Source: Oscillospiraceae bacterium
GTDB taxonomy: Bacteria > Bacillota > Clostridia > Oscillospirales > Oscillospiraceae
Reading direction: 5' to 3'
Assembly (NCBI GenBank): GCA_902778115.1
Contig: CACYWG010000018.1
Span: 1 to 64,000 of the forward strand
DNA length: 64,000 nucleotides
In this document: piece after piece, positions 59,301 through 64,000 of the stretch
Numbering within the stretch: position 1 is the stretch's first letter
Layout of the letters: every line of letters begins with the position of its first letter
Notes under the pieces: model-generated
What the model was told of the DNA's origin: nothing
Seen by the model: only the letters and a program-made list of their open reading frames with translations
Databases searched by the model: none
Program-made: the position numbers and the translations under genes

Positions 59301-59442
59301 GAAGCAGGCGGAAGCCGAAGCCGCGGCGGAAGCGCCGCAGGAGCCTGCCGAGCCCGCCGCCGTCGAGGCCGGAGCGGAGTCCTCCGCCGTTGAGGCTGAG
59401 GCAGAGCCCAAGATCAGCGAATCGGATCTTTCCGAACAGTAA
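56314..59442 (+). CDS. Large GLUG-repeat surface protein with coiled coil and C-terminal anchor
   Basis: This 1042-aa protein has a signal peptide (ILALLCAFVLLFSLLPVSSFAA). It carries two sets of GLUG-type beta-helix repeats (GGIVGTNRGSVVSCSFSG, about 165-345, and GGICGLAELGVISSAENYG, about 565-700) around a helical coiled-coil insert at about 350-550. A C-terminal transmembrane helix and a basic-acidic cytoplasmic tail complete it. ATG 56314 fits the GGAGGG site better than ATG 56308. Its overlap with the MMPL gene suggests a joint function in export or envelope structure. Confidence 0.8.
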   Translation: MKRNMTSAILALLCAFVLLFSLLPVSSFAAETDTDTTVEGEAETEAAEEPEGKLIIGSEDEESIRKRTITIRSAEEFEDFARNCRSSAWSVGLTVKLQADIDFEGRAIMPIPSFSGKFYGNGYKIENFSCASNGSHQGLFRYVESEGRIVNLKVSGVIAPEGSRCSVGGIVGTNRGSVVSCSFSGIVDGLISVGGIAGENLGTISRCSTEGSVSGKHFTGGICGYNEGTLRLCKNSAEVNIEIKDEAVDIETLDIKDLIGINLVSTEDGNTVSDIGGIVGISLGVVGKCTNNGTVGYQHYGYNIGGIAGRQSGFLEDCVNNAAIFGRKDVGGIVGQMEPYLILDDSSSLVDEIQALQEAMDTAMNDMDANSAALGSSASQVRSSSTNIGTHYANEYMDTQSEEDKAAEREQKRENFQNAVNTGSDKVSETAGDLGEDTIGNMTSGNLTDEDYEKIGTVGTGLVNEGGTALGDRISERREEKSQEELEAEAERARMRAEYASLASGLNTMGRTLHGTMAGLAGDMKNVNDHYSNILTMFTNALSGNLQMRVMEDISDLDTDEDMDGKVLSCTNNGDINGDTDVGGIAGAMSVEAEFDLEGILSANITDTVQISTDSYFARCIVRKCVNNGGINGKKDYTGGICGLAELGVISSAENYGDVSAGGNYCGGVIGQSKSIVTGSYALCAVEGGEYVGGIAGQGKRVTLCSSIVDLDETIACSGAICGWADAADEDLFIYRNTYVSDTLGGIDGISYEGAAEPISYRELYRNEALPERFKSLKVSFRAEGMVIRELTVPYGGSVDPKDIPAVPELHGYSGYWPETNLNRLKSSVTVDAIYLDRLTGLAANYHRPGSPLSVVIIEGLFEPDATVSVAPWKEGVIVPEHYMLLEGMKLNVQSHAADLESYSVHYQVPKTSILRGKQILTVMAGGLPEQREYRVDGSYMIFDATGSELCFYVQVCEYNITLMIWCAAGVALLLLILVIVLIRLIKKRKRRKAAQKQAEAEAAAEAPQEPAEPAAVEAGAESSAVEAEAEPKISESDLSEQ

Positions 59443-59444
59443 AA

Positions 59445-59490
59445 CATAGAAAAGCAGCCGCACCGGATCCGGTGCGGCTGCTTTTCTATG
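59445..59490. terminator. Bidirectional terminator, 46-bp perfect palindrome
   Basis: The two 23-bp arms match without error (CATAGAAAAGCAGCCGCACC in the left arm). A- and T-rich ends let it work on both strands between convergent genes. Confidence 0.88.
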
Positions 59491-59501
59491 TGGCGTTGAG
59501 T

Positions 59502-60470
59502 TTACATAATATTGTTACCGTAATTTTCCGCTTCCCGCGCCGTGCGGTTCAGATAGCGGATGGTCTCGGCGGGCCAGGCGCCGACGGCGGTCTCGCCGGT
59601 GACCATGACGGAGGCGGCGCCGTCGAGCACGGCGTTGAAGATGTCGCTGACTTCGGCGCGGGTGGGCACGGGGCTGTGCTCCATCGAGGCGAGCATCTGC
59701 GTAACGACCATGAAGGGTTTTCCTGCGCCGCGGCAGGCTGCGGCGATGCGCTTTTGCAGCGCGGGCAGCTCCCACAGCGGGCCGCTGTTGCCGAGGTCGC
59801 CGCGCGCGATGACGATCTCGTCGGCGGCGGGCATCAGCTCGATCAGCCTCGCCACGCCCTCGCGGTTTTCGATCTTGGCGAAGATGCGGATCGCCTCTCC
59901 CCCGTGCCTGTTCAGCTCCTCCCGCAGCGCGTCCAGATCCTCGCGGCAGCGCACAAAGGGCTGCATCACGCCGGTGACGCCGTAATCGCACGCCAGCGCG
60001 AGATTGCGCCGGTCGCTCTCCGTCAGCGGCGGCAGGTGCAGCTCCAGTCCCGGCAGGGCGATGCTCTTGCGCGAGGCGAGCACGCCGCCGCGCAGCACCT
60101 CGGCGCGTTGGCCGTCGATGGCGCGCAGGAGGAGCTTGCCGTCGTCGAGCAGGATCTCCTGCCCGGCGGCGATCTTCTCCCGGATCGGCGCGGAGACGAA
60201 GCCGAGGGAAACGGTTTCGCCCTCGCGCAGCTCGATCGGCGCGGGCAGTGCCGCGATGCGCAGCTCCGGGCCCTGCATGTCGATCAGCAGCTTCGGCGTA
60301 AGGCCGCAGCGCCTCCCGGCCTCCCGGAGCGCCTCCACCATCGGGGCAGCCTCCGGCAGCGTGACGTGCGAGAGATTGAGGCGCACGCCGGTCATCCCCT
60401 CGCGCAGCATGGCCTCCAGCGTGTCCGCCGAGGCGCAGGCCGGGCCGAGGGTCCCATAGATTTCAACCAT
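59502..60470 (-). CDS. Short pyruvate kinase-like protein
   Basis: This 322-aa protein carries pyruvate kinase motifs: LNLSH, DMQGPELR, ILLDDGKL, IFAKIENREGV, IARGDLGNSG and VVTQMLASMEHSPVPTRAEVSDIFNAVLDGA ... VTGETAVGAWPAE. The catalytic Lys of KIEN and the metal ligands are present. The C-terminal allosteric domain of normal 470-580-aa enzymes is entirely missing, and GPKIRT is changed to GPELRI. It may be a non-allosteric kinase or a divergent relative. Confidence 0.8.
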   Translation of the reverse strand: MVEIYGTLGPACASADTLEAMLREGMTGVRLNLSHVTLPEAAPMVEALREAGRRCGLTPKLLIDMQGPELRIAALPAPIELREGETVSLGFVSAPIREKIAAGQEILLDDGKLLLRAIDGQRAEVLRGGVLASRKSIALPGLELHLPPLTESDRRNLALACDYGVTGVMQPFVRCREDLDALREELNRHGGEAIRIFAKIENREGVARLIELMPAADEIVIARGDLGNSGPLWELPALQKRIAAACRGAGKPFMVVTQMLASMEHSPVPTRAEVSDIFNAVLDGAASVMVTGETAVGAWPAETIRYLNRTAREAENYGNNIM

Positions 60471-60473
60471 GGC

Positions 60474-62297
60474 TTACTTCGTGATCGGCGCGGTCTCGGC
60501 TGCAAGCCAGGCGCGCTCGTCCTCATCCAGCCAGGGAGAGAGCAGACGGCAGACCTTGGCGTGGTAGTCGTTGAGCTGCTGCAGCTCCCGCTCGGTGAGC
60601 ATCTCGGGCAGGATGGCGCGGCGCTCGTAGGGGACCATCGTGACCATCTCAAAGCCCATGAACTGGCCGTATTCGGTCTTCTGTCCCTTGACGCAGAGCA
60701 TCAGGTTCTCGATGCGGATGCCGTACTCGCCGGTGAGGTAGAGGCCGGGCTCATCGGAGGTGAGCATGCCTTCTTCAAAGGGCGCGCCGCCGTTGACGTC
60801 GCGCAGGCGCAGGCCCTGCGGGCCCTCGTGCACGTTCAGCAGGTAGCCGACGCCGTGGCCGGTGCCGTGGTTATAGTCGAGGCCCAGCTCCCAGAGCGGC
60901 ATGCGGGCCAGAAGATCGAGGTTGACGCCGGTGCAGCCCTGCTTGAAGCAGGCGGCCGCCACGTCCAGATGGCCGCGCAGCACGGCGGTATAGTGGCGCT
61001 TCTGCTCCTCGCTGAGCTCTCCGATCGCAAAGGTGCGGGTGATGTCGGTGCTGCCCTGCAGGTAATGCCCGCCGGTGTCGACCAGCAGGAAGCTGTTGAG
61101 ACGCACGGGGATATTGGACTCCTCGGTGGCCTCGTAATGGACGATGGCGCCGTGCTCGCCGGAGGCGACGATCGGCGAAAAGCTCTGATCGACGAAGTCG
61201 GGACGCGCCCTGCGATAGCCCAGCAGCTGCTCGCTCACATCGAGCTCGGTGATCTCGCCGCGCGCGATCGAGCCGTCCTTCTCCCGCTCGCGCAGCCAGC
61301 GGATCAGCCGCGTGACGGCCACGCCGTCCTGGATGTGCGCCTGCCGCTCGTTTTCCATCTCGACCGGGTTCTTGGTGGCCTTGGCGAGGGTGCTCGGATT
61401 GGGCTTGTCGATGAGCTTCACGCCTTCGGCCACCGCGCCGATCAGCGCGACATTGGTCTTGGCGCGGCTGAGAAGCAGGCTCTGGCCCGCGGGCAGGGCC
61501 TTCAGATCCTCATAGACCTGCAGATAGGGCCGCAGCGTGACGCCGTCGGCCTCCAGCCTCGCGCGGAGTTCTTCGGACACGGCCTCGGGCGCGGCATAGA
61601 GGATCGCGTGATCCGCGCTCAGGAGGGTGTAGGAATAGAACACCGGGCTGTAGGCGACGTCGCCGCCGCGAAGATTAAAGAGCCAGGCAATGTCATCCAG
61701 AGAGGCGATCAGGTGCCAGTCCGCGCCGAGCTCCGCCATCTTCGCGCGAAGGAACGCGAGCTTGTCCGCGCGGCTCCGGCCGGCGTAGGCCGCGTCCAGC
61801 TCCCAGATCGCGTGCGCCGGGAAGGGCGGGCGGTCAGTCCACAGCTCACCCACGAGGTCGAGCGTCTCGGCATAGCGGATCTCCTTGCCGGAGAGGGCGG
61901 TTTTCAGCGTGCGGGCATAGGCGTCGGTGACAGTGCGGCCGTCATAGCCGAGGCACTGGCCGTCCGTCAGCGTGTTTTTCAGATATTCGGGGATGGTCGG
62001 CACGCCGGGCTCGCCCATCTTGCGCAGCTCAATGCCGCTGCCCTCCAGCTGCTGCGCCGCGGCGAGGAAATAGCGGCCGTCGGTCCAGAGGCCGGCCTCG
62101 TCCGCCGTGATGACCAGCGTGCCCGCGCTGCCGCGGAAGCCCGACAGCCATTTGCGGCACTTGAAATAGCGGTCCACATACTCGGAGGCGTGGAAATCGT
62201 CCGTCAGCACCAGATAGGCGTCCACGCCGTTTTCACGCATCTTCTTCCGCAGCGCGGCCACGCGCGCGCGGATCGTCGCAGGTTCCACTTTGCTCAT
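60474..62297 (-). CDS. Xaa-Pro aminopeptidase, M24 family
   Basis: This 607-aa protein has two creatinase N-terminal domains and a pita-bread M24 domain. Metal ligands lie in VDTGGHYLQGSTDITRTF and DYNHGTGHGVGYLLNVHEGP, with Glu in LTSDEPGLYLTGEYGIRIENL. It removes N-terminal residues before proline in the cytoplasm. It is 3 bp upstream of the pyruvate-kinase-like gene in the same transcript. Confidence 0.92.
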   Translation of the reverse strand: MSKVEPATIRARVAALRKKMRENGVDAYLVLTDDFHASEYVDRYFKCRKWLSGFRGSAGTLVITADEAGLWTDGRYFLAAAQQLEGSGIELRKMGEPGVPTIPEYLKNTLTDGQCLGYDGRTVTDAYARTLKTALSGKEIRYAETLDLVGELWTDRPPFPAHAIWELDAAYAGRSRADKLAFLRAKMAELGADWHLIASLDDIAWLFNLRGGDVAYSPVFYSYTLLSADHAILYAAPEAVSEELRARLEADGVTLRPYLQVYEDLKALPAGQSLLLSRAKTNVALIGAVAEGVKLIDKPNPSTLAKATKNPVEMENERQAHIQDGVAVTRLIRWLREREKDGSIARGEITELDVSEQLLGYRRARPDFVDQSFSPIVASGEHGAIVHYEATEESNIPVRLNSFLLVDTGGHYLQGSTDITRTFAIGELSEEQKRHYTAVLRGHLDVAAACFKQGCTGVNLDLLARMPLWELGLDYNHGTGHGVGYLLNVHEGPQGLRLRDVNGGAPFEEGMLTSDEPGLYLTGEYGIRIENLMLCVKGQKTEYGQFMGFEMVTMVPYERRAILPEMLTERELQQLNDYHAKVCRLLSPWLDEDERAWLAAETAPITK

Positions 62298-62391
62298 TCG
62301 TTGATGATCTCCTTTCGGATGTTTTTCTGCTCCGAGTTTAGCACATTTTCCCGGGAAATACCAGTATAGAATCAGAAGTCGGCGGTTTTCG

Positions 62392-62420
62392 TTGCGCTTT
62401 TCCGACGCCTGTGCTATACT
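62392..62420 (+). promoter_or_regulatory. Promoter of the NifX-like gene
   Basis: TTGCGC (62392-62397) and TATACT (62415-62420) are exactly 17 bp apart, 23 bp before the start codon. Confidence 0.7.
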
Positions 62421-62442
62421 GGGCGCGAAAGGGTGGTTAAAT

Positions 62443-62775
62443 ATGTCTAACAGCGTGAAGAAAATGACCTTTGTCGCCGTCGCCTACGCGGGCGAGGCCT
62501 CGATCCCGGTCTTTGAGAAGGCCACCAACTTCTGGGCCTACTACATCGAGGACGGGAAAATCTACAAGCGTGAGCTGCTGAGCCTTTTCCCCGAGAGCAC
62601 GGATGATCTGATCGAAAAAATGGGCCGATCCATGTTCGACGTGCTGATCTGCCGGAACTTCGGGCCGAAGGCCATGGCAAAGCTGAAGGCCCGCGGCAAG
62701 CGGCTGTACAGCTTTGAGGGCGGCTGCGACCGCGCGGTGCGCGCCTTCCTCGACAGAGAAATCAAGGAGCTGTAA
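62443..62775 (+). CDS. NifX/NifB-like dinitrogenase cofactor-family protein
   Basis: This 110-aa protein has the small RNase-H-like fold of the NifX family (FVAVAYAGEASIPVFEKATNFWAYYIEDGKI ... LICRNFGPKAMAKLKARGKRLYSFEGGCDRAVRAFL). No nitrogenase genes are nearby, so a general iron-sulfur or metal-cofactor binding role is more likely. Confidence 0.75.
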   Translation: MSNSVKKMTFVAVAYAGEASIPVFEKATNFWAYYIEDGKIYKRELLSLFPESTDDLIEKMGRSMFDVLICRNFGPKAMAKLKARGKRLYSFEGGCDRAVRAFLDREIKEL

Positions 62776-62777
62776 AA

Positions 62778-62811
62778 AACGATCCGCCCGGGAGCTCCCG
62801 GGCGGATCGTT
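62778..62811. terminator. Bidirectional terminator, perfect 34-bp palindrome
   Basis: AACGATCCGCCCGGGAG and its exact complement form a 17-bp stem between convergent genes, with A- and T-rich flanks. Confidence 0.85.
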
Positions 62812-62829
62812 TGCTTTTCATAGGAATTG

Positions 62830-64000
62830 TCAGCGCAGCGTGTTCTGGTGATCGTCCACCATGTCGTAGACGGCGAGATAGGGGTCCTCGAGCATTTTTA
62901 CCTCGCTGTCGAAGTTCAGCACCTCGCCCGGGGCCTCCCCTGCCGTTTGCCAGAGCGGCAGGCCGGGGCCGTTCGGGTCGCCCGTGCGGGCGAAGTTGGC
63001 CCAGTAGGCGAGCATCGTGTCCGACAGGGCGCGGTCGTCCGCGCCGTAGTTGGCGGGCACGCGCCAGACATTGCCGTAGGCGTAGATCATCTCGCCGGAG
63101 TGCCAGTCGCTGATGGCGCCGTTGTGCTTGGTGAAATAGTAGAGGTAGGCGGGCCTCCCCTGCTCGGTCAGGCGGCGGCTCCAATCGTGGTGGCTGTAGG
63201 CAAACCAGCAGACGCTCAGGAGCGTGTTGAAATTCTCCGTGGCCTCTTTCTTGTCCGCGGCGGGATAGAGTGCGAGGAAGCGCTCCGTCTCGTCGCCGAG
63301 CAGGCGGCGCACGGCCTCGGGATACTGCTCGGGGTTCACGGTCTGCAGCAGGCGGAACACGTCCGCCTCATGGCCGTTGAAGCCGTTCAGGAGCGCCTCC
63401 TCGTGGTTGGCGCCGCGCTCGTAGGTCAGATAGGGCTGCTCGGTGATGGCATAGCCGTCCACGGTCATGGAGTCGTTCGAGTAGCGCGTCTGCACGAGCT
63501 GTTCGGCCGGGACGGCGCGCAGCTCCTCGATATTCGCGGCGCCCTGCTCTGCCATGATCTCGCGCCCCATCTCCAGCGCCTTGTCCATCGTGCGGAAGGT
63601 GTGGTAAGGCTTCACAGCGGTGATGCCGCTGCTCTCGGCGATGGCGCGGCGGAAAAGGCCCTCGCTCAGCGGCGAGACGCAGATGGCGTTGACGCTGGAA
63701 GATCCGGCGGATTCGCCCGCGATGGTGATGTTGTCCGGATCGCCGCCGAAGGCCGCGATGTTCTCGTGCACCCAGCGCAGCGCCGCGATCTGGTCCAGGA
63801 GGCCGTAATTGCCGGTCGTGCCGTTGGGAGACTCGGCCGCCAGCTCCTCCGCGGCAAAATAGCCGAACACGCCCAGGCGGTAGCCGAAGGTGATCATAAT
63901 GACGCCCTGTCTGGCCAGCGCCTCGCCGTTATAGTCGGTGTAGGAGGGCTGGCCGGTCATCAGCGAGCCGCCGTGGATATAGAAGATCACCGGCAGCTTC
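62830..64000 (-). CDS. Carboxylesterase type B, N-terminus outside the window
   Basis: The frame enters from the right edge (KLPVIFYIHGGS) and runs to 62830. The oxyanion HGG and the nucleophile elbow GESAGSSS are visible, with the catalytic Glu and His further on (HKHNGAISDWHSGEMIYAYGN contains the His). It is a para-nitrobenzyl-esterase-like alpha/beta hydrolase. About 390 C-terminal residues are seen; roughly 100 N-terminal residues are missing. No signal peptide can be judged. Confidence 0.88.
   Translation of the reverse strand, partial: KLPVIFYIHGGSLMTGQPSYTDYNGEALARQGVIMITFGYRLGVFGYFAAEELAAESPNGTTGNYGLLDQIAALRWVHENIAAFGGDPDNITIAGESAGSSSVNAICVSPLSEGLFRRAIAESSGITAVKPYHTFRTMDKALEMGREIMAEQGAANIEELRAVPAEQLVQTRYSNDSMTVDGYAITEQPYLTYERGANHEEALLNGFNGHEADVFRLLQTVNPEQYPEAVRRLLGDETERFLALYPAADKKEATENFNTLLSVCWFAYSHHDWSRRLTEQGRPAYLYYFTKHNGAISDWHSGEMIYAYGNVWRVPANYGADDRALSDTMLAYWANFARTGDPNGPGLPLWQTAGEAPGEVLNFDSEVKMLEDPYLAVYDMVDDHQNTLR

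Noticed and set aside
56269..59463. Very long minus-strand open frame opposite the GLUG protein
   Set aside because: Composition (Asp/Val/His-rich) mirrors third-position GC of the real gene, no family motif is present, and the plus strand has signal peptide and repeats.
62443..62775. Nitrogen-fixation locus suggested by the NifX-like gene
   Set aside because: No nif structural or other assembly genes are nearby; small NifX/NifB-like proteins are common in non-fixing anaerobes.

Overview
The window looks like chromosome of a GC-rich, anaerobic gut Firmicute of the class Clostridia, probably Oscillospiraceae (Oscillibacter/Dysosmobacter/Flavonifractor-like). This rests on gene content (LplB/LplC-type ABC permeases, a YesL-type DUF624 protein, a PreP-like M16 peptidase, a UPF0597 cysteine desulfidase, GlyQS-type glycyl-tRNA synthetase, PanT plus CoaX), strong GGAGG ribosome-binding sites and a tRNA gene with encoded CCA. 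The taxon is an inference; no 16S rRNA or other decisive marker is present.

Layout. (1) 1-8.9 kb, host: a sugar ABC permease pair read leftwards from a promoter that carries a perfect 18-bp LacI-type operator, the divergent LacI regulator with two membrane-associated genes, then an M16C metallopeptidase and a cysteine desulfidase-family gene. (2) 8.98-9.26 kb: nested scars of tRNA 3' ends, including attL. (3) 9.2-41.56 kb: a complete-looking but damaged HK97-type siphovirus prophage inserted in tRNA-Pro(GGG), with a 49-bp direct repeat at both ends. Its order is integrase; accessory operon (TerB/BRCT protein and a zinc-ribbon membrane protein); ImmA-type protease; repressor; early operators; small early genes; replication initiator with internal iterons and DnaB helicase; HUH-type Rep; HNH nuclease; terminase; portal, ClpP-type protease and capsid; connectors; tail tube, tail chaperones and tape measure; baseplate and fibres; endolysin and holin. 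(4) 41.5-64 kb, host: reconstituted tRNA-Pro, a rhomboid-like membrane protein, an RlmB-type methyltransferase, a degenerate P-type-ATPase-like protein, NAD synthetase with a ruined glutaminase site, glycyl-tRNA synthetase, an XRE regulator, a polysaccharide deacetylase, a PanT-CoaX pantothenate pair, an MMPL transporter coupled to a GLUG-repeat surface protein, a short pyruvate kinase, an M24 aminopeptidase, a NifX-like protein and a carboxylesterase cut by the window edge.

The most interesting signals are these. A 17-bp palindrome (GTGYCCGAWTYGGRCAC) occurs six times across the prophage, and its core also occurs in the early operator region, which suggests a stoperator-like repressor network. 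Iterons are embedded in the replication initiator gene. A likely -1 frameshift links the tail chaperones. Three frame disruptions in the prophage, one of them in the major tail protein, suggest it is decaying. Among host genes, two proteins have enzyme folds whose catalytic residues appear lost: the P-type ATPase-like protein and the NadE glutaminase domain.
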